Source of the DNA: an uncultured Phycicoccus sp.
Lineage (GTDB): Bacteria > Actinomycetota > Actinomycetes > Actinomycetales > Dermatophilaceae
Direction of reading: 5' to 3'
Length of the DNA stretch: 64,000 bases
Assembly (NCBI RefSeq): GCF_947495705.1
Contig: NZ_CANLZR010000001.1
Span: 654,099-718,098 of the forward strand
Shown here: positions 1-9,126 of the stretch, piece after piece
Numbering within the stretch: the first letter of the stretch is position 1
Layout of the letters: each line of letters begins with the position of its first letter
Notes under the pieces: generated by a model
The model's input: only the letters and a program-made list of their open reading frames with translations
Database searches by the model: none
Told to the model about the DNA's origin: nothing
Made by a program: the position numbers and the translations under genes

Positions 1-1743
1 TCACAGTTCGGGGACATGCACACCGCGATCACCAAGGCGTTCAAGCGGTACAACCTGTTCGGCTTCACCGGGACGCCGATCTTCGCCGCCAACTCCTCCT
101 CCGGCGGGAACGTGCAGCTCAAGACGACCGAGCAGGCGTTCGGCGACAAGCTGCACACCTACACAATCGTCGACGCGATCACCGACCGGAACGTGCTGCC
201 GTTCCGTATCGACTACGTCAACACGGTCCGCGTGGGCGCTGTCGTTGACAAGCAGGTCTCCGCGATCGACACCGAGAAGGCGCTGCTGTCCAGCCAGCGG
301 GTCAGCCAGGTCGTCGCCTACACCCTCGAGCACTTCGACCAGAAGACCCGCCGCGGTCAGGGGTACGCGCTGGGCGACAAGCGGGTGCGGGGCTTCAACG
401 CGTTGTTCGCGACCGCGTCGATAGAGGCGGCGCGCACCTACTACAACCACTTCCAGCTGCAGCAGGCTGACCTTCCGCCGGACAGGCAGCTCAAGGTGGG
501 GCTGATCTACTCCTACGGGGCCAACGAGCCCGTCGAGGACGGTGCCCTCGACGACGAGGGTTTCGACACCGGGGGCCTGTCGCAGGACGCCCGCTCGTTC
601 CTTGAGGACGCGATCCAGGACTACAACGAAGCCTTCGGCACCTCGTTCGACACCAGCGCCGACCGGTTCCAGAACTACTACAAGGACCTGTCGCTGCGGC
701 TGAAGAACAGGGAGATCGACCTGGTCATCGTGGTCAACATGTTCCTCACCGGGTTCGACGCGACCACGCTGAACACGCTGTTCGTCGACAAGAACCTGCG
801 CGCGCACGGACTGATCCAGGCTTACTCGCGCACCAACCGGATCCTGAACTCGGTCAAGACCTACGGCAACATCGTCTCGTTCCGCGACCTCGAGGACGCG
901 ACCAACGACGCCATCGCCCTGTTCGGCAACAAGGACGCCAAGGGCGTCGTGCTGCTCAAGCCGTACGCCCAGTACTACGGCGACTACGCCGAGAAGGTCA
1001 CCGAGCTGCTCGACCGGTTCCCGCTGGGGCAGGCGATCGTGGGGGAGGCCGCCCAGAAGGCGTTCATCAAGCTGTTCGGCGAGATCCTCAAGCTGCAGAA
1101 CATCCTGACCTCGTTCGACGACTTCACCGGACACGAGATCCTCACCCCCCGGCAGAGCCAGGACTACCGCAGCGTCTACCTCGACCTGTACGCCGAGTTC
1201 CGGAAGGCCAAGGACGCGGACAAGGAGTCGATCACCGACGACGTCGTCTTCGAGATCGAGCTGATCAAGCAGGTCGAGATCAACGTCGACTACATCCTGA
1301 TGCTCGTCCAGCGCTACCGGGACACCCACGGCGACGGTGAGGACACAGAGATCCGTGCCGAGATCACCCGTGCCGTCGACTCCTCGCCCACTCTGCGCAA
1401 CAAGAAGGACCTCATCGAGGACTTCGTCGACTCGATCACCACGGACGGCGAGATCGACACCGAGTGGCGCGCCTTCATCGAGGCGAGGCGTTCGGCTGAA
1501 CTCGAGGCCATCGTCGCGGGTGAAAACCTGCGTCCCGACGAGACTGAACGATTCGTGGCCGCAGCCTTCCGCGACGGCTCGATCCCCAGGACCGGCACCG
1601 CGGTCACCCGGATCCTGCCGCCGGTCTCCCGGTTCGCTCCTGGGGGCGACCACGGGGAGAAGAAGCAGCGGGTCCTCGACAAGCTCGCGGCGTTCTTCGA
1701 CAGGTACTTCGGGCTCAGCGGCGGCGTGAACGCGCGCGAGTAG
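1..1743 (+). CDS. hsdR: Type I restriction enzyme, R (HsdR) subunit, 3' part
   Basis: This is the C-terminal ~580 codons of the motor/nuclease subunit of a type I restriction-modification complex. The frame is already open at base 1, reading SQFGDMH before the first internal ATG, so the gene starts outside the window and the N-terminal nuclease and Walker A are not visible. Visible helicase features are the GFTGTP motif near the left edge, the FLTGFDA segment and the superfamily 2 motif VI segment QAYSRTNR. A helical C-terminal part typical for contacts with HsdM/HsdS follows. HsdR translocates DNA using ATP and cuts unmodified DNA. hsdM and hsdS are presumably upstream. The product looks intact up to its stop. 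The NACHT gene downstream, on the other strand, suggests a defence island. Confidence 0.93.
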   Translation, partial: SQFGDMHTAITKAFKRYNLFGFTGTPIFAANSSSGGNVQLKTTEQAFGDKLHTYTIVDAITDRNVLPFRIDYVNTVRVGAVVDKQVSAIDTEKALLSSQRVSQVVAYTLEHFDQKTRRGQGYALGDKRVRGFNALFATASIEAARTYYNHFQLQQADLPPDRQLKVGLIYSYGANEPVEDGALDDEGFDTGGLSQDARSFLEDAIQDYNEAFGTSFDTSADRFQNYYKDLSLRLKNREIDLVIVVNMFLTGFDATTLNTLFVDKNLRAHGLIQAYSRTNRILNSVKTYGNIVSFRDLEDATNDAIALFGNKDAKGVVLLKPYAQYYGDYAEKVTELLDRFPLGQAIVGEAAQKAFIKLFGEILKLQNILTSFDDFTGHEILTPRQSQDYRSVYLDLYAEFRKAKDADKESITDDVVFEIELIKQVEINVDYILMLVQRYRDTHGDGEDTEIRAEITRAVDSSPTLRNKKDLIEDFVDSITTDGEIDTEWRAFIEARRSAELEAIVAGENLRPDETERFVAAAFRDGSIPRTGTAVTRILPPVSRFAPGGDHGEKKQRVLDKLAAFFDRYFGLSGGVNARE

Positions 1744-1829
1744 TCCTGGACGGCGGGTCGTCAGTTCCAGGCCCGGCGGCGCGTTAGACGCCCGTGAGAT
1801 CGGCTGCATCGATGCTGGTCAGGGGGTCC

Positions 1830-1852
1830 GCATCGGATACCGGATCCGATGC
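1830..1852. terminator. Hairpin between hsdR and the NACHT gene
   Basis: A perfect inverted repeat with 9-base arms (GCATCGGAT / ATCCGATGC) and a 5-base loop sits about 90 bases after the hsdR stop and 27 bases beyond the stop of the convergent NACHT gene. It could end transcription from either side. There is no T-run, which is usual in high-GC actinobacteria. Part of it (TCGGATACCGGATC) recurs at 5907-5920. Confidence 0.55.
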
Positions 1853-1878
1853 AGGACGAACTAAAGGATCAGCACGCC

Positions 1879-4173
1879 CTACTTCAGCAGTGCATCGTCC
1901 GTCGTCATGGGGGCCGACAACACCTCGTGAGCTCGAGTTCTCGAGGCTGCCACGGGCAGCCAAAGCGTCGTTCCTCCGCTCTTCGCCTTGGTGACCATTC
2001 CCTCAGCCAGGAGCCGGTTCAACATTGCGGGTACGATCATGCGCTGGGGTTCTGAGAGACCACCTCGACGCATAGCCGAATCTTTTCGTCCACTCCCTCG
2101 CTGCCGATACAGCTTCTTTAGCAGGATCAGAACGACCTTCGCGTCATCGGATAGCCCCAAATCCAAAATCTCCGATGCTGTCGCCGCGCCGTCTTGGAAC
2201 ATGCCAAAAGTACATTCAACGAAATTTTCGGCCCTCAACTCCGACGTCCCTACAACTCCTTCAACTTCCTCAAAGTGCACAGAGCGGAAGACCGGCATCC
2301 TTTCCCAATCGGAACCGCCAATAGTTACCTCCAAATTCTCAACAATTGAATCCTCGATCACTGTCCCTGTGAGATCACCCCCAGCTAACGTCAGGGAGGG
2401 CAGTATGAAGTTGGCAACATGAGGCGACCGTTTCCCGAGATCCGCCTCCTCGCGCGACAGGAGCCGAAGTAAGTCAACGACCAGCCCAGAATCCGGGTGC
2501 TTGGCAACTGCCACGTCGAGAGCAGCGCCAAGACTCTGTTTTCCTAGTCCGGAGTCGCTCATCCGTTGCGCCACGACCTCCAGGCCTACGTCCCCCAAGA
2601 GTGTCACCCAGCCGTAGAGGTCTTCAGACTTCAGGGTCTCAGCGTATGGAGACTGGACGAACTCGAAGATATCTCCCGCTCGCGCCACGTCCGCGTACTC
2701 GGCATCCACGAACTCACGGGGGAGATCCGGAGTCTGCTCGGTTCCCGGAGCGACGCCCAGCCCCGGCAAGCGGTCTAGAACGACTCGTGTGCCTTCGTCA
2801 GGTTCATAGCCGCAGGCGTCGCGAAATGCAGCAGTCAGGTCATCGAATCGGAGGGGTCCGCGTCCGCTGGTGGTCCGTCGAGCCCTGGTGGCGGCTCGCT
2901 CCAAAATCCTACGGATGCTGCGCCCATCGACGCCTACCTCCATTTCTGCCTCTCGAGCAGCCACTCGGTCGAGGAGGGCATTCCACCCCGCAGCCGGACT
3001 CATCTGGTCATCGTGTGGATCGTTTCCCAGAGCTCCTGCTAGAGCCAGGTGGCCCAAGAGCAGAGGACGACGCGGTAGCCAATCTGGGATCGTTACGTTT
3101 AGGTGGTTCATTGCGAGGAATTTCTCAACTTGCTCAGGGGTGAAATCGCTGGCGCTAAGTGAGACGTAGCCCGGGGGGATACCTAGAGCACGATGCAATT
3201 CTGCATCATTGTCGAAGAAGTGCGCACGTCCAGCCAATAGCACCCCGCCAGCAGAGGGGGTCTGCGCCAGGAATTTTCGAACGAGGGCTACGTTTGCTCT
3301 CCTCACGTCCGAGAGTGTCGCAACACGCCCCGCCCATCCAGGGTAGGTAATCTCGTCAAAACCATCCATGATCAAGATTGCTTGACCCGAGCGCCAGCCT
3401 CGTACTAGATCATCTGGTTGCCGGAACCCGATCAGGCGAGCATGACGATGAAGTGCCTCAACTGGATCATCCTGCCCGCGATGATCCCGCAGGTTGATGT
3501 GGATGGGCACTGCCCGGGTTGCGTCCTTTCGGAAGCTACTTGCGAGTTGTCGATATACCTGGAGGAGAGACACGGATTTCCCCACGCCGAACTCGCCCGT
3601 AATGACGACGGTCCGGCCTTCAATGAGACTGTTCGTGATTCTTGTTGTTCCCCAAGTTGCGGTAAGGTCGGGGCGCTCCAGCAGTTCCATTGGTACCGGC
3701 TCGCCCTGGATATGAAAGTCATTTGATCGAAGGTCCCTAGCGCTGCCAAACGAGTACTGGTCTCTTGCCGCTAGGTACTCCATGGCGTCAAATAACTGTT
3801 TGCGAAGCTGAACGAGGCTGATGATCGAGACCAGGTCCCCGCCGAACCTCTTCACGCAGGCCCTCTGGTCCGCTGTGGGTTCCTCTGCTGTCACGCAGAA
3901 TCCTTTGATGGCCTTCGCTGGGTGGGCTCGCGAGAGACTACTGACGACTTGTGCCAGTTTCCGGGCATCCTTTTCGATTTTCTCGACCCGTCGTGAACGC
4001 GTCGCCTCGATTGCGACAGCCACGTCTCGTCCAACGAGTACCCCGTCTCGTTCCTGCCCGCTTACTTTGGTGGCTCCGCCCTCCGCGTCGGGGTAAACCA
4101 GTCGAGCGATCCGAAGAACTTCGTCCTCGAATTCCCTGTCTGCCGCGAAGTCCACCGTGCTGCGCTTGGCCAT
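1879..4173 (-). CDS. NACHT-domain STAND NTPase with N-terminal nuclease-like domain (bacterial NLR-like defence protein)
   Basis: This 764-residue protein has three parts. Residues 1-135 resemble a PD-(D/E)XK endonuclease: acidic D43-G44, then E56-A-T followed by K65 in a pattern like EAT..R...KIEKDARKL. Residues 185-380 are a NACHT NTPase with Walker A GEFGVGKS (193-200), Walker B ILIMDGFDE (266-274) and a sensor-like LLAGR (312-316). A variable C-terminal half follows, and the last ~100 residues look like a winged-helix fold. Proteins of this architecture are known as bacterial NLR-related antiphage systems, where the C-terminus senses and the nuclease kills. Location beside type I restriction fits that role. 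Catalysis by the nuclease is inferred, since the canonical E-x-K lysine is replaced by Thr. The start is supported by a -10 element six bases upstream. Confidence 0.82.
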   Translation of the reverse strand: MAKRSTVDFAADREFEDEVLRIARLVYPDAEGGATKVSGQERDGVLVGRDVAVAIEATRSRRVEKIEKDARKLAQVVSSLSRAHPAKAIKGFCVTAEEPTADQRACVKRFGGDLVSIISLVQLRKQLFDAMEYLAARDQYSFGSARDLRSNDFHIQGEPVPMELLERPDLTATWGTTRITNSLIEGRTVVITGEFGVGKSVSLLQVYRQLASSFRKDATRAVPIHINLRDHRGQDDPVEALHRHARLIGFRQPDDLVRGWRSGQAILIMDGFDEITYPGWAGRVATLSDVRRANVALVRKFLAQTPSAGGVLLAGRAHFFDNDAELHRALGIPPGYVSLSASDFTPEQVEKFLAMNHLNVTIPDWLPRRPLLLGHLALAGALGNDPHDDQMSPAAGWNALLDRVAAREAEMEVGVDGRSIRRILERAATRARRTTSGRGPLRFDDLTAAFRDACGYEPDEGTRVVLDRLPGLGVAPGTEQTPDLPREFVDAEYADVARAGDIFEFVQSPYAETLKSEDLYGWVTLLGDVGLEVVAQRMSDSGLGKQSLGAALDVAVAKHPDSGLVVDLLRLLSREEADLGKRSPHVANFILPSLTLAGGDLTGTVIEDSIVENLEVTIGGSDWERMPVFRSVHFEEVEGVVGTSELRAENFVECTFGMFQDGAATASEILDLGLSDDAKVVLILLKKLYRQRGSGRKDSAMRRGGLSEPQRMIVPAMLNRLLAEGMVTKAKSGGTTLWLPVAASRTRAHEVLSAPMTTDDALLK

Positions 4174-4179
4174 AGGGCG

Positions 4180-4185
4180 ACGCTA
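4180..4185 (-). promoter_or_regulatory. -10 element for the NACHT gene, leaderless spacing
   Basis: TAGCGT on the minus strand matches the actinobacterial TAnnnT -10 consensus and ends exactly six bases before the ATG at 4173. That places the transcription start at or next to the start codon. No strong -35 is visible. Confidence 0.55.
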
Positions 4186-4436
4186 CAAGGCATCTGTGGC
4201 CTACGGGACGGCGGCGGCCGACCAACGTGCTGGTTCTTGTGCCCAGCACGCGGGTCGGTCTACATGCGAGTCCGTGACCTGAGTTACGACAACGGATCCC
4301 ATGAGTGCCTCCGGGGGCCACCGAGATCATCGGGGGAGCACGCTCCCAAACGACGCCCGCCCGGCGTTCACCAGCCCACAGACGGCGAAAGGCATAGTGA
4401 ACCCCACGGATCGCGAGGGATCTGTGGGGCCAGAGG

Positions 4437-4700
4437 TCACGCCGCTGAGAGCAACATCATGTGCGCGACGGTGTGTCGGTCCTCGATCGTCGTGGCGCCG
4501 TTGATCGCGTTGACGAGGTTTCTATCCACCCGCGTTGGGGCGGAAATCGAAGCCGACGCGGGTGGTGATGGTCTCGGGAACGGAGACCTCCACCCACGCG
4601 ATCGCTCCACGACGGAGAAGTCCGGCGGAGGGCCCGTCCGTTGAGGTGATAACAACGAAGTCGTCACGGGCCGCTGCCGCATACCCCGAGGGCGACTCGA
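4437..4700 (-). pseudogene. Remnant of a DUF932 (phage/plasmid-like) gene with internal deletion
   Basis: Two pieces, in different frames, match the intact DUF932 gene at 11277-12338. The piece near 4540-4690 reads AIAWVEVSVPETITTRVGFDFRPN-like sequence (compare intact residues ~143-166). The piece at 4437-4530 reads RNLVNAINGAT up to its stop (compare RNLLNAVSGAT, intact residues ~326-336). About 157 residues between them are missing and the join changes frame. Nothing matching the first ~125 residues is seen. It is a dead copy left by an element related to the one at 11-14 kb. The remaining bases 4186-4436 hold no gene I can support. Confidence 0.75.
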
Positions 4701-4743
4701 TCGTCGTCCCTGAGTTTGATTCTTGCCATCGAGGGCCTGACCG

Positions 4744-5745
4744 TTAGTCGGCCTCGGTGATGGTCACCGTGATCGGGAAGTGGTCGGAGTACCCGTTCTG
4801 ATTGACGGTCTTCCCCATGCCGCCGAAGGGGATTGGCTTGGGGTAGTCGCCAGTGTGGGTCATAGGTGCGGACTTGTGGATCAGTGCTGTCTCGGGGCGC
4901 ACATGGAGGGGGCCGAGGAGATCCACCATGTTCTTGTTCACGAGGAACTGGTCGAGGATGTTGGGCTCGTTGTCGAAGTAGAAACTCCCGTCCGGGGTGC
5001 CCCCGGGGGGCCACATGAGGTTCCACAGCAGCGGCTTTGTCCGGGCGTTGGTGACCTTGGCGGCTTGGCGGGCGCTGAGGCCGTGGAGGACGAGGGAAGC
5101 GTTGAACGGCTCGTCGTTGAAGTCGCCCATGACCATCACGGCGGTGTCCGCGCCGAGCACCTCGATGACGCGTTCGTGGAAGTACGCGAGGGTCTCACCC
5201 GCGATGGCGCGGTAACCGGCGGACTCGTACTGTCCGCCGCTGCGGCTGGGCCAGTGGTTCCCGAACACGACAAGCGTGCGGCCCGCTGCCGTCGTGAAGG
5301 TCACCTGCACGATCTCGCGGGTGGCGTTTCGCCTCATAACGACATGGAAGAAGACGGATTCCTCCCGCGGATTCGGCACCTGGAACAGGTCCGCGTCGTA
5401 GATGAAGGCGACGTCGATGCCCCGGTCGTCATCGGTGTCCGCGTGGACCACTGCGTAGTTGCGAGGCCCGTGGAGTGTGGCGTTCATCTGGTCGACGAGG
5501 CGGTCGACGACGAACCGGTTCTCCACCTCGCACACCCCGAGCAGGTCCGGACCGGCACCGGCGTTCATCCCGGCAATAACCGACGCGAGCTGATTGATCT
5601 TGCGGTCCCGGAGTTGAGGCGTCCAACCCGTGATGCTGCCGCCGATCGCTCGGGACACCTTGTCGGAGCGCCGTCCCAACGCCTCGGCGTCCTCCTCGTC
5701 GAAGAGGTTCTCCAGGTTCCACCACGCGATGAAGTAGTCCCGCAT
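4744..5745 (-). CDS. Endonuclease/exonuclease/phosphatase (EEP) superfamily protein
   Basis: A 333-residue protein with the complete set of EEP motifs in order: WNLENLFD near residue 10, the metal-binding Glu in CEVEN, the His in FGNHWPSRSGG, the GDFND signature, and the terminal SDHFPI. The family hydrolyses phosphodiester or phosphomonoester bonds in nucleic acids, nucleotides or lipids with Mg2+; the substrate cannot be told from sequence. There is no signal peptide or membrane segment, so it is probably cytosolic. Start ATG at 5745 has AGGAGG seven to eight bases upstream. It sits between a mobile-element remnant and a gene-free stretch, in accessory DNA, so a role in defence or nucleic-acid turnover is possible but unproven. 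Confidence 0.85.
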   Translation of the reverse strand: MRDYFIAWWNLENLFDEEDAEALGRRSDKVSRAIGGSITGWTPQLRDRKINQLASVIAGMNAGAGPDLLGVCEVENRFVVDRLVDQMNATLHGPRNYAVVHADTDDDRGIDVAFIYDADLFQVPNPREESVFFHVVMRRNATREIVQVTFTTAAGRTLVVFGNHWPSRSGGQYESAGYRAIAGETLAYFHERVIEVLGADTAVMVMGDFNDEPFNASLVLHGLSARQAAKVTNARTKPLLWNLMWPPGGTPDGSFYFDNEPNILDQFLVNKNMVDLLGPLHVRPETALIHKSAPMTHTGDYPKPIPFGGMGKTVNQNGYSDHFPITVTITEAD

Positions 5746-6386
5746 GCATCCTCCTGAGCTCGTCGCCGACGCTCACCTACTCATGATGAGCCTTAACGGA
5801 GTGGACTGATACCTGCCGTCCACTCATGGCGGGCTGGCATCGGCTGAACCCCGGGTGCTCGGTGCGACGACAACGTCCTTGGAGCCGCGTTCCCCATCTC
5901 AAGGCGTCGGATACCGGATCAGATACTTGCTGCCACCGCAGCCCATGAAGAGGCGATCTGACATTCGTCATCCGCGTATTGACAGCTAGTCCTTAGTCGC
6001 CTTCGGCACGTCGGAAGTAACTCCACCGCGACGGTTCTTTTCCCGCCACAGGCACGACCGCCACGAGTGCCGCGAAGTTCAGCTGGAGTCCGGCCGCGAG
6101 GGCCTGCGCGGCAACTCGTCAGCAGGTGCCACCCCCCGCGACGGAGCGCGGACTCCCGGGGTCTCTGCCTGGTCCTCGGCCCTGGTGCGTGAGCTATGGG
6201 GATGGCGAGCAAGGGTGACCTAGAGTGGCCGCATGCACCAGTTGACGGCAGCCGTGGAGTCTCGAGTGAGACGTGCAGTCTGCCTGCCGCTTGACGTTGT
6301 CCCGCGACGGTCGTCGACGCGCCTCCTCCAAGTATGACCTGGGGCGCTCTATTCGGGAGCGCCGGTCATGTATGGAAGGAGGACCC
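5746..6386. other. Gene-free stretch of about 640 bases
   Basis: No reading frame here has both a ribosome-binding site and plausible codon bias. The only notable sequence is TCGGATACCGGATC at 5907-5920, an exact copy of bases 1833-1846. The stretch may be decayed mobile DNA. Confidence 0.5.
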
Positions 6387-6881
6387 ATGGAGCAGTCGTT
6401 CTCTGGGACCCACGAGTACAACCCCGAGTGCCTGGCTGGAGTGAGCCGGAACTCCTATGTGGCGGTCGGATTCGCACCCGAGGAGGTGGAGTCTGTCATC
6501 CGCGACAAGGTCGACACGGTGTCCAACTCCATCATGCGGGGCATCTGCCCACGGTGCGCTGGTCCGCTTCGATCAGCGGGACCGGGAGCTCCTGCTGGTT
6601 CGCGCATCACCCGCTGCCGGTGCATTCCCATCTGCTCGGCGTGCGGCGAAGACGAGACCTCTCAGCAGGTCCTCGGTCAGCGCCTCACAGCGCCGTGGAA
6701 CTGGCCAGTGTCCCGTGGCTCGATGACCCGTCGCGCCAACAGCGTCAAGGGCCGCTGCGGACCCGCTTTCGCCGTGGCCGACAGCAACGGCGATCTTCTC
6801 GTCCTCGACGACCGTGGAGTCACGCCACTCGTGAATCCACCTAACACCGGGGGCTGGAACGAAGACGGCTTCGATCGATAG
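6387..6881 (+). CDS. Zinc-ribbon protein of unknown function
   Basis: A 164-residue protein with no family I can name. Two cysteine pairs, CPRC at residues 54-57 and CSAC at 83-86, separated by a Gly/Pro/Arg linker, suggest a zinc ribbon, with extra cysteines at 77 and 79. The segment before them (NSYVAVGFAPEEVESVIRDKV) looks helical, and the C-terminal half contains a short beta-rich FAVADSNGDLLVLDDRG segment. I chose ATG 6387 because GGAGGA lies four bases before it; the frame is open further upstream without a comparable site. No signal peptide. A hairpin terminator follows immediately, so it is probably a single-gene unit. Confidence 0.6.
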   Translation: MEQSFSGTHEYNPECLAGVSRNSYVAVGFAPEEVESVIRDKVDTVSNSIMRGICPRCAGPLRSAGPGAPAGSRITRCRCIPICSACGEDETSQQVLGQRLTAPWNWPVSRGSMTRRANSVKGRCGPAFAVADSNGDLLVLDDRGVTPLVNPPNTGGWNEDGFDR

Positions 6882-6895
6882 TCACCCTCTTGGAT

Positions 6896-6926
6896 GAGGG
6901 GGTCGCCTGAAAGGGGCGGCCCCCTC
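6896..6926 (+). terminator. Hairpin terminator after the zinc-ribbon gene
   Basis: Twelve-base arms (GAGGGGGTCGCC with GGCGGCCCCCTC, one G-T wobble) and a 7-base loop begin 15 bases after the stop codon at 6881. Confidence 0.65.
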
Positions 6927-7374
6927 GGCCCCGCAAGGCGCTCCTGAGGGGTGTCCGAGGCCTGTCCTACCGTGGTCCGTGTCAATAGGTCCGAGGATCG
7001 ATGTGCCTTGGGTGGAGCGGGCGGTGGCGAGCCACGCACCGCGGCCGGACGCTACAGATGCGGTAGCCCAATTTGATGCTCTTCTCGGCGGTTGGGCGGC
7101 TCCAACGCGGCCTGAACCAACGTCTCCGGGGTAATACGCGCCTTCTTTGTAGCCGTGAGCCAAGAACCACAGGGGGAGGGCCACGTGAGCGTCGACCACG
7201 TCGCAGCGCCTGGAGGCAGGCCGCGGCGAGGATGTCGGCCTTGCCGGTGTAGTGCTCTTCTGGCTCTCAGGGGTCGCGCCGCAGCCGCCGAGACACAGGA
7301 GGTTGGGAGTGGCAAACTGGCGGCCTGACCGGTGGGGAGCGCAGGCATCCAGCCGGAAGACATTAGGAGCCGTC
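6927..7374. other. Intergenic stretch upstream of the gamma-glutamyltransferase
   Basis: About 450 bases without a supportable gene. Short open frames on both strands lack ribosome-binding sites and third-position GC bias. The last ten bases hold a weak TAGGAG ribosome-binding site for the next gene. Confidence 0.45.
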
Positions 7375-9126
7375 ATGCGTCGAGCTGTCGTACTCGCAGT
7401 GATCGTCCTACTGGGTCTGGGAGCGTCACCCGCTCTGGCCGAAGATCTGCCGCAGGCCGTGACCACTCAAAGGGAGATGGTGGTGACGGCCAATCCTTTG
7501 GCCACCGCAGCCGGGGAACACGTCTTGCGTACGGGGGGCACGGCAGCCGACGCGTTCGTGGCAGTTCAGACAGTGCTGGGTCTGGTGGAGCCGCAGTCGT
7601 CCGGCTTGGGCGGTGGGGCCTTTGCAGTGTGGCACGACGCGGCCACAGGCGAGACGACCACCTACGACGCCCGCGAGAAGGCCCCCATGACGGCGACCGA
7701 GGACCGATTCCTCGGGCTGTCCTTCGTCACGGCCTGGCAGAGCGGACTGTCGGTGGGTGTGCCGGGTACGCCGGAGCTGATGGAGGTGCTCCATGACGAG
7801 CACGGCACGCGCCCGTGGCCCTCGCTGTTCACGCGTGCCTTGGCGCTGGCCCAGGACGGCTTCCCCGTGACCGCACGGACGGCCGACCAGGTGGACTCAC
7901 TGCTGGGTCTCAACCCCAGCTGCAGCGACCGGCTTTTCTTCCGCGACCCGGTCGCCTTCGACTACTTCACCAACGGCGCCGAGGTCGACTGCGCGGCCAA
8001 GCCCGCAGGCACCATCATCACCAACCCCGACTACGCCGCCACCTTGAAGACCTTGCGCAAGGACGGTGCTGAGGGGTTCTACACGGGCGACCTCGCGGCG
8101 GCCGTCGCCGACGCTGTGCAGACCGACCCGGCCATCCCGGGGGACCTGACGGTGGAGGACCTGGCGGCCTACGAGGTCGTCGAGCGCGCCCCCGTGTGCG
8201 TCGACTACCGCGGCCACCAGGTGTGCGGCATGGGGCCGCCCTCCTCCGGTGCCCTTGCCGTGGGCCAGATCCTCGGCATCCTCGAGAGCTTCGACCTCGG
8301 CGACGACCCGCTGGGCGAGGAGTTCGTCCACCTGTTCAGCCAGGCCGGGCGGCTGGCCTTCGCCGACCGCAACCTCTATGTGGGTGACACGGACTTCGTC
8401 ACCGTGCCCGTCGAGGGCATGCTCGACAAGGACTACCTCGCGAGCCGGGCGGCCCTGATCACCGACGTCGACATGGGGACTGCCGCCCCGGGCACCCCGC
8501 CGGGGGAGTTCGACCCGTCCGCCCCGCAGACCGAGAGCACCGAGTCGGGCACGAGCCACGTGTCGATCGTGGACCGGTGGGGCAACGCCCTGTCGGTGAC
8601 GACCACTATCGAGAGCTCGTTCGGCAACGGCGTCATGGTCGACGGCTACGGGTTCCTTCTCAACAACGAGCTCACCGACTTCTCCTTCGCGCCGACGGCG
8701 GGCGACGGCACCCCGATCGCGAACAGGGTGCAGCCCCAGAAGCGGCCCCGGAGCTCGATGTCGCCGACGATCGTCTTCGACGGGGACGGCGAGGTGGAGC
8801 TCGTGACCGGCTCCCCGGGTGGGTCGAGCATCATCGGCTACACGGCACAGTCGATCGTCAACGCTGTCGACTTCGGCCTCGACCCCCAGCAGGCAATCAA
8901 CGTGCCGCACCACCAGAACCGCAACGGCTCGACCAACCTCGAGGACCCGATCCCGGGCGTCACCTGGGACTACGACGTGGACGCGCTGAAAGCGGCACTG
9001 GAGGCGCGGGGACACCCCGTGAGCGTGGGAGCCCTAACGTCCGGGCTGTCGATGATCCAGGTCGTCGACGACGGCCTCGTCGGCGGCGCCGACTATCGCC
9101 GTGACGGCGCCATCGGAGGCAGATGA
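7375..9126 (+). CDS. ggt: Gamma-glutamyltransferase, secreted
   Basis: This enzyme cleaves the gamma-glutamyl bond of glutathione and related peptides and transfers it to water or amino acids. The 583-residue precursor starts with a signal peptide (MRRAVVLAVIVLLGLGASPALA) and then the family's conserved ANPLATAAGEHVLRTGG and GLVEPQSSGLGGGAF segments. The autoprocessing nucleophile is Thr393 in the GTSHVSIVD motif; cleavage there yields the large and small subunits. The later NNELTDFS and SSMSPTIV-like segments fit the small-subunit active site. ATG 7375 is preferred because it opens the signal peptide and follows TAGGAG; the frame upstream lacks such features. It stands alone, with no obvious operon partner. 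Confidence 0.93.
   Translation: MRRAVVLAVIVLLGLGASPALAEDLPQAVTTQREMVVTANPLATAAGEHVLRTGGTAADAFVAVQTVLGLVEPQSSGLGGGAFAVWHDAATGETTTYDAREKAPMTATEDRFLGLSFVTAWQSGLSVGVPGTPELMEVLHDEHGTRPWPSLFTRALALAQDGFPVTARTADQVDSLLGLNPSCSDRLFFRDPVAFDYFTNGAEVDCAAKPAGTIITNPDYAATLKTLRKDGAEGFYTGDLAAAVADAVQTDPAIPGDLTVEDLAAYEVVERAPVCVDYRGHQVCGMGPPSSGALAVGQILGILESFDLGDDPLGEEFVHLFSQAGRLAFADRNLYVGDTDFVTVPVEGMLDKDYLASRAALITDVDMGTAAPGTPPGEFDPSAPQTESTESGTSHVSIVDRWGNALSVTTTIESSFGNGVMVDGYGFLLNNELTDFSFAPTAGDGTPIANRVQPQKRPRSSMSPTIVFDGDGEVELVTGSPGGSSIIGYTAQSIVNAVDFGLDPQQAINVPHHQNRNGSTNLEDPIPGVTWDYDVDALKAALEARGHPVSVGALTSGLSMIQVVDDGLVGGADYRRDGAIGGR

Noticed and set aside
1..1809. Continuous minus-strand frame opposite hsdR
   Set aside because: Mirror image of hsdR codon bias; Val/Leu/Asp-rich with no motif, while the plus strand encodes clear helicase motifs.
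5777..6212. Two small minus-strand frames upstream of the EEP gene
   Set aside because: Composition is Arg-rich and random-looking, with no Shine-Dalgarno sequence or third-position bias.
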